Assembly: GCF_019303535.1 (NCBI RefSeq)
Contig: NZ_JACCIU010000001.1
Coordinates: forward strand, 496,001 to 560,000
Length of the DNA: 64,000 nt
Origin: Lactobacillus sp. Sy-1
Lineage (GTDB): Bacteria > Bacillota > Bacilli > Lactobacillales > Lactobacillaceae
Reading direction: 5' to 3'
Each line of letters opens with the position of its first letter. The first letter of the stretch is position 1. Position numbers and translations under genes: made by a program. Shown here one piece after another: positions 54,773 to 63,144 of this stretch. The notes beneath the pieces are model-generated. The model was not told the DNA's origin, searched no databases, and was given only the letters and a program-made list of their open reading frames with translations.

Positions 54773-55873
54773 ATGAAAAACAAGAATCCAAAGGAACACT
54801 ATCGTCTATATAAATCTGGTAAGAACTGGGTTGCAGCAATGGTTATGACTGCAGCAGTTGTATCAGTAGGTTTTGTAACTGTAAATAACGCACCAGCAGC
54901 TACTGCACATGCGGATGTTGTTTCAGATCTTAATGCTAAAGTGGTATCAACTGCTTCTGCTTATAATAATGCAACTGCATCCGCTAATAATGCACAATCA
55001 GCATACAATGCAGCGGAATCAGCATATAATGCAGCTACTGTAAATGCTCAAAATGTTCAATCAGCATACAATTCAGCAACTGCAGTTGCTAATAATGCAT
55101 CCGCATCCGCATCAGCAGATAGCACAGCAGCTAGTTCATATGCAACTTTAGCTAGTTCATACTCAGCAGCATCTAATTCTGCATCCGCATCTGCTGCTAG
55201 CTCATCAGCTAGTTCATATGCAGCAGCAGCTAGTTCATATGCAGTATCAGCTAGTTCATATGCATCAGTAGCTAGTTCATATTCAGCTTCAGTTTCATCA
55301 GCTAATTCAGCAGTAGCTAGCGCTTCATCAACAGCACAAAATGCAAGTTCAGCACTATCAGTTGCAAATAGTGCTAAGAGTTCTGCTTCCTCAGCTTACT
55401 CATCAGCATTTGCAGCACAAAATTCATATGCTTACGCATACAACAACTCATTTGCTCCAGTTCAATCTGCTTCTTCATCAACCCCCGTTGGTGATCAAGG
55501 ATACGTTGCTAGTTCATATGTAACTACTTCATCTAGTTCAGCAACTTCAAGTGCTAGTTCTAGTGCTGCTACTTCGTCAGCATCTAGTGCTTCTACGACT
55601 TCAGCTAGTTCATCTGCAACTAGTTTAAGCTCACGTGCTGTTACTGTAAGTAGTGCAGCTGATACTAAGCTTGTAGCTGGTCATTCATCAAAGACTACTG
55701 CTAAGAAGACTACTAAGGCTGAAGTTAACAAGGCTAAGAAGGCTGCTAACAAGGCAAAGAAGGAAGTTTCAAAGGCTAAGACTTCAAAGGCTAAGAAGGC
55801 TGCTGAAAAGAAATATAAGGCTGCTGAAAAGAAGTACAACAAGTTAAACAAGGCTTACAAAGCTGGTAAATAA
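54773..55873 (+). CDS. KxYKxGKxW Ser/Ala-rich surface protein, paralogue 1
   Basis: This 366-residue protein has signal EHYRLYKSGKNWVAAMVM with a hydrophobic core and a cut near AHA/D. Residues 45-235 are Ala/Ser/Tyr-rich helical sequence with SSYA repeats. A VGDQGY motif near 245 is also found as VGDEGY in paralogue 2. A Ser/Thr run follows, and the last 55 residues are the basic helix KAEVNKAKKAANKAKKEVSK...KKYNKLNKAYKAGK. No LPXTG. The start at 54773 has AGGAGG upstream; the longer frame includes the ribosome site itself. It has its own promoter and terminator. Confidence 0.85.
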   Translation: MKNKNPKEHYRLYKSGKNWVAAMVMTAAVVSVGFVTVNNAPAATAHADVVSDLNAKVVSTASAYNNATASANNAQSAYNAAESAYNAATVNAQNVQSAYNSATAVANNASASASADSTAASSYATLASSYSAASNSASASAASSSASSYAAAASSYAVSASSYASVASSYSASVSSANSAVASASSTAQNASSALSVANSAKSSASSAYSSAFAAQNSYAYAYNNSFAPVQSASSSTPVGDQGYVASSYVTTSSSSATSSASSSAATSSASSASTTSASSSATSLSSRAVTVSSAADTKLVAGHSSKTTAKKTTKAEVNKAKKAANKAKKEVSKAKTSKAKKAAEKKYKAAEKKYNKLNKAYKAGK

Positions 55874-55884
55874 TCATTTAAATT

Positions 55885-55919
55885 AAGGGACGTTTAAGTT
55901 TTATTTCTATCCCTTTTTT
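55885..55919 (+). terminator. terminator of paralogue 1
   Basis: AAGGGA pairs with TCCCTT, then T6; a weak but well-placed stem. Confidence 0.55.
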
Positions 55920-55967
55920 GTTATCTAATGTAACTAAATTTATCCTAGTGATAACATTTCATTTTCA

Positions 55968-55996
55968 TATACATTGTAAAAGATAAGTGTTATTAT
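55968..55996 (+). promoter_or_regulatory. promoter of KxYKxGKxW paralogue 2 (shared design)
   Basis: TATACA, a 17-base spacer and TATTAT inside GTGTTATTAT. TTACATA lies 32 bases downstream (56019). The layout is as in paralogue 1. Confidence 0.55.
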
Positions 55997-56062
55997 TAAA
56001 TAGTAAATTAAAACTTAGTTACATAGATTAAGTTTTTGTAATATTTTAGGAGGCTCTTTATT

Positions 56063-57253
56063 ATGAAAAAAGACAATCAAAAAGAACATTATCGTCTATA
56101 CAAATCCGGTAAGAACTGGGTTGCATCAATGGTTGTAGCTGCTGCTGCCGTTACATTTGGTTTTGTTACTGTAAATAACGGAACTGCACATGCTGCTACT
56201 CCAGTTTCTGATGCTGTTGTTACTAGTGCTAATCCAGCTGCGGCTAGTTTTTCAAGCTCTGTTGCTGCAAAAGATGCAGTAACTAGCTATTACAATACTA
56301 GTGTTTATAGTGCATCTAATTCATACGCAGTAACTTCAGTTGCTGTAAGTAAAGCACAAACTTCATATGACGATGCAGCAAAGTCATACAGTTCGGCTAA
56401 TAGTGCATATTCAGATGCATACAACAGTAGTGTAGTTGCTTCTAGCGTTTCATCTTCATACAGTGCAAAGTCATCTAATTCTGCTTATTACCACCAAGCT
56501 TTCGTTAATAATTCAGCATCTCAAGTTGCAGCAGAAAACCAGACTCCAGTTGATAATGCTAAAGTAGCTTCTTTTTCAAATGCTGCATCTGTAGCACAAT
56601 CAACAGCTAACAACTATGCATTTGATGCTCAAGATTCTTCAAATGCAAGTTCGACTTCTGTTCAAGCTGGAGTTAACTTAGCTAAAGCTGAAGACAGCTT
56701 AGCTACTGCTAAAAGTAATTTAGAAGCTGCTAGCGCCGCATTATCAAGTGCTAACGCTTCAAATGCTAATGCTGCTAGTGTTTACGCATCTGTAAACTCT
56801 GCATACAATGCTTTTGCTGCTAACTACGCTGGTCCATTTGCTCCAGTACCAACTTCATCAGTAGCATCATCAGCATACGTTGGTGATGAAGGATACAGCA
56901 GTGTTGTTGTAACTGTAACTTCAAGTGCATCATCATCAAGTGCTACTTCATCAGCATCTAGTTCAACTACTCCTTCAAGTTCAGCTACTACTTACGTTCC
57001 TTCAACTGACTTCCCACAATTCATGAAGCCAATCAAGGAAGACACTCTTTCAGAAACTCCAGTACTTAAGGGTACTAAGGTTTCTACTGTAACTAAGGCT
57101 GAAGTTAACAAGGCTAAGGCTGCAGCTACTAAGGCTAAGGCAAAGGTTGCTAAGGCTAAGACTAACAAGGCTAAGAAGGCTGCTGAAAAGAAATACAAGG
57201 CAGCTCAAAAGGCTTACACTAAGTTAAACAAGGAATACAAGGCTAACAAGTAA
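56063..57253 (+). CDS. KxYKxGKxW Ser/Ala-rich surface protein, paralogue 2
   Basis: This 396-residue protein has signal EHYRLYKSGKNWVASMVV and a cut near AHA/A. A helical Ala/Ser/Asn/Tyr region covers about 50-265, VGDEGY is near 275, then a Ser/Thr run. The segment PSTDFPQFMKPIKEDTLSE (near 313) is almost the same as one in the 2716-residue adhesin. The protein ends in the basic helix VNKAKAAATKAKAKVAK...KKAYTKLNKEYKANK-like tail, very close to paralogue 1. No LPXTG. AGGAGG precedes the ATG. Confidence 0.85.
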   Translation: MKKDNQKEHYRLYKSGKNWVASMVVAAAAVTFGFVTVNNGTAHAATPVSDAVVTSANPAAASFSSSVAAKDAVTSYYNTSVYSASNSYAVTSVAVSKAQTSYDDAAKSYSSANSAYSDAYNSSVVASSVSSSYSAKSSNSAYYHQAFVNNSASQVAAENQTPVDNAKVASFSNAASVAQSTANNYAFDAQDSSNASSTSVQAGVNLAKAEDSLATAKSNLEAASAALSSANASNANAASVYASVNSAYNAFAANYAGPFAPVPTSSVASSAYVGDEGYSSVVVTVTSSASSSSATSSASSSTTPSSSATTYVPSTDFPQFMKPIKEDTLSETPVLKGTKVSTVTKAEVNKAKAAATKAKAKVAKAKTNKAKKAAEKKYKAAQKAYTKLNKEYKANK

Positions 57254-57296
57254 TCCTTTAATTTAATAATATAATTAAATATATACTTTTCTGTTT

Positions 57297-57338
57297 ATCC
57301 TATGTTAGATCATTTTATCTAACATAGGATTTTTTTTG
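57297..57338 (+). terminator. terminator of paralogue 2
   Basis: ATCCTATGTTAGAT pairs perfectly with ATCTAACATAGGAT, then T8. Confidence 0.88.
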
Positions 57339-57396
57339 CTTACTATTAACTACGGATTTATTTAAAATTGTTGTTTCGAAATGATCATCTTTTTTA

Positions 57397-57425
57397 TGTA
57401 CTTATCTTAAATAAAGTGATAATAT
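57397..57425 (+). promoter_or_regulatory. promoter of KxYKxGKxW paralogue 3 (shared design)
   Basis: TGTACT, a 17-base spacer and TAATAT inside GTGATAATAT. TTACATA lies 30 bases downstream (57446). Confidence 0.6.
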
Positions 57426-57483
57426 TAACACATTAGTTAATTTATTTACATAAAAGTACTTAACAATTTAGGAGGTTTTTCTT

Positions 57484-58299
57484 ATGAAAAAATCTAACAA
57501 GGAACACTATCGTCTATACAAGTCAGGTAAGAACTGGGTAGCTGCATTAGTTATGGCCGCCGGGGTAGCAACTGCTTTTGTTGCAGCTCCTACTGTTGCA
57601 TCAGCTGCAACTCCTGATGCTGCCCCCGTTACTGCAAATGGAACGACTACAGCAGACGGAACTGGATCAGCCACTGGGGTTAATGAATCTGCCGCATCAT
57701 CAAGTGTAAGCTCTTCAGCTGCTAAGGCATCCTCAGCTTCGTCAAGTGCAAGTTCATCAGCTACTAAATCATCAACAAACAGCTCATCAGTCAGTGCTAA
57801 CACAGCTACTACTAACACTGTTGTTTCAACATCAACTGTTGCATCAAGCAGCTCCGTAACTTACGTAACGACTTCTGCTTCTGCCACTACTAGCAGCGCT
57901 TCCTCAGCATCATCAAGTGCAAGTTCATCAGCTACTTCATCTGCTTCTAGTAATAGTTCTCACAAAGCTACTGCCTCATATGCTTCTACTGTTTTAAAGA
58001 AGTCTAAGGCTACTTCTGCAGAAAAGAAAGCTAAGGCAGCAGAAAAGAAGGCCAAGGCATCTGAAAAGAAAGCCAAAGCTAATGAAAAGAAGGCTAAAAC
58101 TTCTGTATCAAAGGCAAAGAAAGCAGTATCAAAAGCTAAGACTAATAAGGCTAAGAAATCTGCTACTAAGAAATATAAAGTTGCTTTAAAGAAGTACAAG
58201 GCAGCTACTAAGAAGCGTAAGGCAGCTACTAAGAAATATAAAGCTGCTACTAAGGCCTACAATAAGGCTGTAAAGGCTGCTAATAAGTTAGCTAAATAA
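57484..58299 (+). CDS. KxYKxGKxW surface protein with long basic tail, paralogue 3
   Basis: This 271-residue protein has signal EHYRLYKSGKNWVAALVM with core and cut near ASA/A. Residues 40-160 are Ser/Thr/Ala low complexity without the long helical stalk of its siblings. Residues 165-271 are an extended Lys/Ala helix with KAKAxEKKAKA and AATKKYKAATK repeats. It looks like the family's tail presented on a short stalk. No LPXTG. AGGAGG lies eight to nine bases before ATG. It has its own promoter and terminator. Confidence 0.85.
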   Translation: MKKSNKEHYRLYKSGKNWVAALVMAAGVATAFVAAPTVASAATPDAAPVTANGTTTADGTGSATGVNESAASSSVSSSAAKASSASSSASSSATKSSTNSSSVSANTATTNTVVSTSTVASSSSVTYVTTSASATTSSASSASSSASSSATSSASSNSSHKATASYASTVLKKSKATSAEKKAKAAEKKAKASEKKAKANEKKAKTSVSKAKKAVSKAKTNKAKKSATKKYKVALKKYKAATKKRKAATKKYKAATKAYNKAVKAANKLAK

Positions 58300-58323
58300 T
58301 TTAAATTAAATATTATTTTTTAC

Positions 58324-58366
58324 AAACGAAAACATACCAAAAATTAGGTATGTCTTCGTTTTTTAT
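58324..58366 (+). terminator. terminator of paralogue 3
   Basis: AAACGAAaACATACC pairs with GGTATGTcTTCGTTT, then T-rich sequence. Confidence 0.82.
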
Positions 58367-58745
58367 TTTAATTCAAAATTCAAAATAGCTTATTATTAAC
58401 TTGTTTTTGATCTCTATTTGATTTTATTCCATTTACAACGTCTTAACTGCCTTAGCTATTTCAGTAAAGAATGGCTCTAGGATATTCCACTGATTAGTTA
58501 CCTTAATATTGTTACGATTATCATCGACTACATTTTGGGTAATATTATCCTGCTTGATTTTCATAGTATGTACATCTCAATAATTATTCTTAAATCAAAA
58601 TATCATTTACAGTCTTTTTCATCAAACTATTAATCATAATTATCCTTAATAAATTATTAAACTGGGGGTCTTAATAATCAATTTACTGTTATAATTAGTA
58701 GAATGATTTAAAGTCGATTAAAAAATGCAAGGATGATGCTTACAT
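58367..58745. other. AT-rich intergenic region
   Basis: Apart from a possible 43-codon minus-strand ORF (listed separately) and a TATAAT near 58690 that may serve the CAP-domain gene, I see no feature here. Confidence 0.5.
58433..58564 (-). CDS. possible 43-residue small protein
   Basis: The ATG at 58564 opens a frame to TAA at 58433-58435. The peptide begins MKIKQDNITQ and ends EIAKAVKTL, is polar, has one Trp and no signal or membrane segment. A weak GAGATG lies upstream. It could be a real small gene or the remnant of a larger one; I cannot assign a family. Confidence 0.3.
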   Translation of the reverse strand: MKIKQDNITQNVVDDNRNNIKVTNQWNILEPFFTEIAKAVKTL

Positions 58746-59948
58746 ATGAAAAAAATGATTACGATTCTAGTGCTAGCCATTTTGACGGTTTCACTAGTCG
58801 AGTTTCCAGCCAGTGAATTCAATCAACCGGTAACCGTTCAGGCGAACCAGAAGAAGCGGGTTACCCATAAGAAAAAAACGTCAACTAAGCATCGGCAAAA
58901 GCAGGTGCGTAAGAAGTCCACGACCCACCGTAAAAAAGTTAAATCTACCCGAAAGGCAAAGGCTAAAAAGGCCAAGCCAAAACGGACGGTGAAGAAAACA
59001 CGCGCTAAGCAAAAGCAGCGCCATGCTAAAAAAACGTTTAAGAAAAAAGCGGTCAAGAAAAAACGGCACTCTAAAAAGAAAGCCACTAAGCGCAAAACGA
59101 CTAAGAAGAAGAGCACCAAAAAGAAACGGACTAAAAAGAAATCAACTAAGACTAAACGGAAGCAAAAGCAGCAGCCAAAAAAGACGCAGTCGGTTGATCC
59201 GAACGCCTTTAATCCGGCTAAGCTAATGAGCTACCTCCCCGTCCTTAAAAACGGGCATAGCTACCAATATAATAGTGATAATAATCGTTACGTCTTAAAG
59301 AATTTCCCTACTAAGGATACTGATGATTCTAGCTTGATTTCTAATATCACCATTACCGATGGTTCAAATCCCTACGTCAAACTCTTAAAGCAACGTGATG
59401 TTTCTTGGGGGGTTCGTTACTACCTAGTGCGGTTCCAAAATGGTGAGCAGGGGTGGGTCCAAAATCAAGATCTGCACCCACTAAACTACCTGGCCCATAC
59501 CATTAATCGGAAGCATCATAATTATAAGTCAGTTGAACAGGATGCTTTAGACTACATTAATTACCTCCGGAGTAAGCACCACCTCGGCAAGTTAAAGTTT
59601 GACTACCGCTTAAATCAAATTGCAGCTGCTCGGGTGCCACAACTACCAGCCTCAGCAGATCACTTTAATGCCAGTGGGGTTCGGTACCGAAACGTAATTG
59701 CCAGCAATTTAGGGTATCAAGACCTTGTAAACAACACTGGTGAGAACGTTGCTAAAACTCCTGACTACGCAGGACGGAGCGTTAAGCAGGGGGTTCTTCA
59801 GAACTTGAACGCCATGATGTTTGAAGACGGTGGGGATTCCAAATGGGGCCACCGTGACAACATTCTAGATGCTAGTGATACTAAGATTGGGATTGGAATT
59901 AACTCTAAAAACGGAATGATTTTGATTGCCTACATCTTTGGTTCATAA
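58746..59948 (+). CDS. secreted CAP/SCP-domain protein with long polybasic region
   Basis: This 400-residue protein has a signal peptide (MKKMITILVLAILTVSLV...). Residues 34-147 are an extreme Lys/Arg/Thr/His region (KKRVTHKKKTSTKHR, KKKSTKKKRTKKK) with almost no hydrophobic residues. Residues 155-250 resemble the SH3-like wall modules (YVKLLKQRDVSWGVRYYLVRF). Residues 262-400 are a CAP (SCP/PR-1) domain with ALDYINYLRSKHHLGKL, ASADHFNAS, NTGENVA and a C-terminal KIGIGINSKNGMILIAYIFG. Bacterial CAP proteins of this kind are extracellular and of uncertain function. The basic block probably binds teichoic acids or other anions. The ribosome site AAGGA is rather far (about 12 bases). Confidence 0.85.
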   Translation: MKKMITILVLAILTVSLVEFPASEFNQPVTVQANQKKRVTHKKKTSTKHRQKQVRKKSTTHRKKVKSTRKAKAKKAKPKRTVKKTRAKQKQRHAKKTFKKKAVKKKRHSKKKATKRKTTKKKSTKKKRTKKKSTKTKRKQKQQPKKTQSVDPNAFNPAKLMSYLPVLKNGHSYQYNSDNNRYVLKNFPTKDTDDSSLISNITITDGSNPYVKLLKQRDVSWGVRYYLVRFQNGEQGWVQNQDLHPLNYLAHTINRKHHNYKSVEQDALDYINYLRSKHHLGKLKFDYRLNQIAAARVPQLPASADHFNASGVRYRNVIASNLGYQDLVNNTGENVAKTPDYAGRSVKQGVLQNLNAMMFEDGGDSKWGHRDNILDASDTKIGIGINSKNGMILIAYIFGS

Positions 59949-59952
59949 ACAC

Positions 59953-59993
59953 AAAATACGAAGCTGGATGAAATTCCAACTTCGTATTTTTTT
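59953..59993. terminator. bidirectional terminator
   Basis: AAATACGAAG...GGA pairs with TCC...CTTCGTATTT, then T-rich sequence; it lies between convergent genes. Confidence 0.82.
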
Positions 59994-60001
59994 GCGTTTA
60001 A

Positions 60002-61744
60002 CTATTCGGTTAACTTAGCGATTAATTCATAAATAGCCTTAACGTATTTATCTAGTCGTGCGATTGATTTATCCTTTGATTGATCTTCAACGCCAACGTA
60101 GAACTTCACCTTTGGTTCGGTTCCAGAAGGGCGAATCGTAATCCAGGAGCCATCAGCCAGCCAGTACTTTAGGACGTTGGACTGAGGCATGTCAATGGAT
60201 TCATTTTGTCCATTTTCAAGGGTTCTAGTGGCGGTTTCAAAATCTTCAACGGAAACTACCTTAGTGTCTGCAAACTCATTCATCGGGTCGTTACGAAGGC
60301 TGTCCATAATTGCGGCCATTTTTTGCTTGCCGTCCAGGCCTTCAAAGAGCTTCGAAATCGTTTCTTCTTCAAAGTAGCCGTATTGCTGATACATTTCCTG
60401 CAACCCATCGTAAAGGGTCATTCCCCGGTCCTTGTAGTAAGCAGCCACTTCGGCGAGCATCATCGTGGATTGGATGGCATCCTTATCACGAACGAATGGC
60501 CGAATTAGGTAGCCGTAGCTTTCTTCAAAGCCAAACTGGAAGGTGTGTTGGTGGCTTTCTTCAAAGTTCTTAATTTGTTCGGCGATGTACTTGAAACCAG
60601 TCAATACGTTTTTAGTATCTACATTATAATGGTTAGCAATCTTGGTAGCCAGTTCGGTCGATACGATTGATTTTACAATGATGCCATTGTCAGGCAGGAT
60701 TCCCTTAGCCTTTTTAGCTTGGAGAATGTAGTTCAACATCACACTGGCAATTTGATTCCCAGTCATCAGTTTGTATTCGCCATCTGGTTGCCGAACGGCT
60801 GCTCCAAGTCGGTCAGCATCTGGATCGGTTTCGATCAGGATGTCGGCCCCGACTTGCTTTCCCTGCTGAATGGCCAGGTCAAATGCTTCCCGGTATTCCG
60901 GGTTAGGGTGGGGCGTTGTGGGGAATTCTGGGTCAGCAATTGTTTGTTCGGTTACCATTTCAAAGTTCTTAAATCCAGCGGTCGAAAGGGCACGCCGGCC
61001 GATGTTCTTCCCAGCGCCATGGAGTGGGGAGTAGACGAACTTCAAATCCTTCCCGACGTTTTGAATTAATTCTTCATTAATATTAACCTTCTTAGCTTCA
61101 TCAAGGTAGGCCTGGTCGATATCCTCGCCAACAATGGTCAGGAGGTGCTGTTTCCGCAGGTCATGAATGTCAGCGACTTTAATGGCGAAGAGGTCGCTCG
61201 CCTGATGGGCTGATTCAGTAATGATTGCTGATTCCTTAGGTGGCATCTGACCACCATCCTCACCGTAGATCTTAAAGCCGTTGTATTGCTTAGGATTATG
61301 GGACGCGGTAATCATGATTCCAGCGTAGGTGTGGAGGTGGCGAACCGCAAATGATAGTTCGGGAACCGGGCGGATGTCGTCAACGATAAACGACTTAATG
61401 CCGTGGGCGCCTAAGACCTGTGCGGAGTTATAAGCGAATTCACGGGAACCATACCGGGGGTCAAAACTAATTGCGACCCCGCGGGCCTTATCTGCGGAAT
61501 CCAGTTGATCCATTAGCATTGCCAAACCTTCGGCAGCTTGGCGAACGGTATAGATGTTCATCCGATTTAAACCAGCTCCAATGATGCCCCGCATTCCAGC
61601 GGTCCCAAATGATAGGGTTGCGCCAAATGCATCGTTAATTTGATCTTCATCGTCAGCCATTGCGGCTAGTTCACGTTTTAAACCGGCAGGCATGTCTTCT
61701 TCGGCCCGCCATTGCTCGTAAATTGATTTAATCTTTTCATCCAT
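60002..61744 (-). CDS. pgcA: phosphoglucomutase / phosphohexomutase
   Basis: This 580-residue alpha-D-phosphohexomutase has the phosphoserine loop ITASHNP (Ser148), metal loop DPDADRLG, sugar loop GFEESYGY and phosphate-binding RPSGTEPKVKFY. The length matches Bacillus PgcA. It interconverts glucose-6-phosphate and glucose-1-phosphate, giving UDP-glucose for wall polymers, glycolipids and exopolysaccharide. I use the ATG at 61744 with AGAGGA upstream; 20 further codons upstream lack a ribosome site and overlap the -10 zone. Confidence 0.92.
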   Translation of the reverse strand: MDEKIKSIYEQWRAEEDMPAGLKRELAAMADDEDQINDAFGATLSFGTAGMRGIIGAGLNRMNIYTVRQAAEGLAMLMDQLDSADKARGVAISFDPRYGSREFAYNSAQVLGAHGIKSFIVDDIRPVPELSFAVRHLHTYAGIMITASHNPKQYNGFKIYGEDGGQMPPKESAIITESAHQASDLFAIKVADIHDLRKQHLLTIVGEDIDQAYLDEAKKVNINEELIQNVGKDLKFVYSPLHGAGKNIGRRALSTAGFKNFEMVTEQTIADPEFPTTPHPNPEYREAFDLAIQQGKQVGADILIETDPDADRLGAAVRQPDGEYKLMTGNQIASVMLNYILQAKKAKGILPDNGIIVKSIVSTELATKIANHYNVDTKNVLTGFKYIAEQIKNFEESHQHTFQFGFEESYGYLIRPFVRDKDAIQSTMMLAEVAAYYKDRGMTLYDGLQEMYQQYGYFEEETISKLFEGLDGKQKMAAIMDSLRNDPMNEFADTKVVSVEDFETATRTLENGQNESIDMPQSNVLKYWLADGSWITIRPSGTEPKVKFYVGVEDQSKDKSIARLDKYVKAIYELIAKLTE

Positions 61745-62126
61745 AGTGTAATTCCTCTTTCTTTGGTGGAATGTATCGATATGTAGCAGTATCTGATTTG
61801 ACACTTAAAATTATAATTCAAAGCGCGAATTCAAGTCAATTCAGGGGTGGTCAACTTAACCAAATATACGTTAATTTAAACGATTTATAATTATCAATGA
61901 ATCATGATGTTACATAATTTATTATGTATCACATTAAGTAAATTACTGTTCGGCCCCTGAAAGATTGTATTAATTAGGGGGTTTCATGTTATAATATGTC
62001 GTTGTCAATTAAATTAGCAATTTTTATTGGCTCAATTTTTCTGATTGAGATATTATAGATATTGAAACATCAGACACCCATGGTGACATTTTGGCCACCA
62101 TGACAAAGGGATATTAAGGAGATAGT
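61745..62126. promoter_or_regulatory. divergent region between pgcA and the fab operon
   Basis: Minus strand: TTGACT, an 18-base spacer and TATAAT (61810-61839) for pgcA. Plus strand: extended -10 TGTTATAAT (61987-61995) for fabH, giving a leader of about 125 bases. The leader holds hairpins CTCAAT-N7-ATTGAG (62031-62049) and CATGGTG-N10-CACCATG (62079-62102). I see no certain FabT box. Confidence 0.55.
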
Positions 62127-63113
62127 ATGAGTACTTTTTCAATTATGGCTACTGCTAAGTCGATTCCAGATAAAGTGGTCACTAATGATGATCTTGCTCA
62201 AATAATGGACACTTCCGACGAATGGATCAGTCGACGGACTGGAATTCGCCGCCGGCATGTTGTTACTACTGAGACCAATACCTCGCTCGCGACAAACGTA
62301 GCTAAGCAGCTATTAGCGAAGACCCACGTTAGCCCAGAGGAGATTGACTTCATTATTGTAGCGACAATGTCTGGCGACCAGTTGATGCCATCGACTGCTG
62401 CTGCTGTTCAGGGGTTGATTCAAGCCGATAACGCGATGGCTTTTGATATCAGTGCTGCTTGTTCTGGATTCTCGTATGGATTAGACCTGCTGCATTCACT
62501 CCTTGCGACCCATCCTGATTCGACCGGGATGTTAATCGGGAGCGAGGCGTTAAGCAAGCTAATCGACTGGCAAGACCGGACGACCGCCGTACTATTCGGC
62601 GACGGGGCTGGTGGGCTGCTGGTTACCAATAAGCAGTCTGCTGATTACGACGGTCAATTTCTGAGTGGCAAGCTCAGTACCTACGGCGCTGATGGTGATT
62701 CATTAACGATGGGAAAGATTGCTAACCACTCGCCATTCGTGAGTGGGGATGCTAAGTCAGACCTTCCATTGCACATGGACGGTCACCGGGTTTTTGACTT
62801 CGCCATTCGCCGGGTGCCAGAATCGATTCGAGAAGCGGTAGCTCAAGCAAACCTTAAGTTATCCGATGTGGACTTTTTTATTTTACACCAGGCTAACCAA
62901 CGCATCGTTAAGAGCGTTGCCCGCAAACTAAAATTACCATTTGATGACCGGTTCCCGATTAATATCGACGAATACGGAAATACTTCCGCAGCTAGTGAGG
63001 CAATATTACTTGCTGAGTTAGTGGAAGATGGTAAAATTAAACGCGGGGATATCCTTGTGATGACCGGCTTTGGTGGCGGTTTAACGACCGGAACTGTTGT
63101 AATTAAATACTAG
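62127..63113 (+). CDS. fabH: 3-oxoacyl-ACP synthase III (KAS III)
   Basis: This 328-residue thiolase-fold enzyme starts type II fatty acid synthesis by condensing acetyl-CoA with malonyl-ACP. The catalytic triad is at the family positions: Cys112 in AACSGFSYGL, His254 in LHQANQRI and Asn285 in GNTSAASE. The C-terminal GFGGGLTTG is intact. AAGGAG lies six to seven bases before ATG. It is the first gene of the fab operon here, followed by acpP and fabD; the structured leader upstream may be regulatory. Confidence 0.95.
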   Translation: MSTFSIMATAKSIPDKVVTNDDLAQIMDTSDEWISRRTGIRRRHVVTTETNTSLATNVAKQLLAKTHVSPEEIDFIIVATMSGDQLMPSTAAAVQGLIQADNAMAFDISAACSGFSYGLDLLHSLLATHPDSTGMLIGSEALSKLIDWQDRTTAVLFGDGAGGLLVTNKQSADYDGQFLSGKLSTYGADGDSLTMGKIANHSPFVSGDAKSDLPLHMDGHRVFDFAIRRVPESIREAVAQANLKLSDVDFFILHQANQRIVKSVARKLKLPFDDRFPINIDEYGNTSAASEAILLAELVEDGKIKRGDILVMTGFGGGLTTGTVVIKY

Positions 63114-63144
63114 AATTTAAAACTTTATGGAGAGTGAATTAAAA

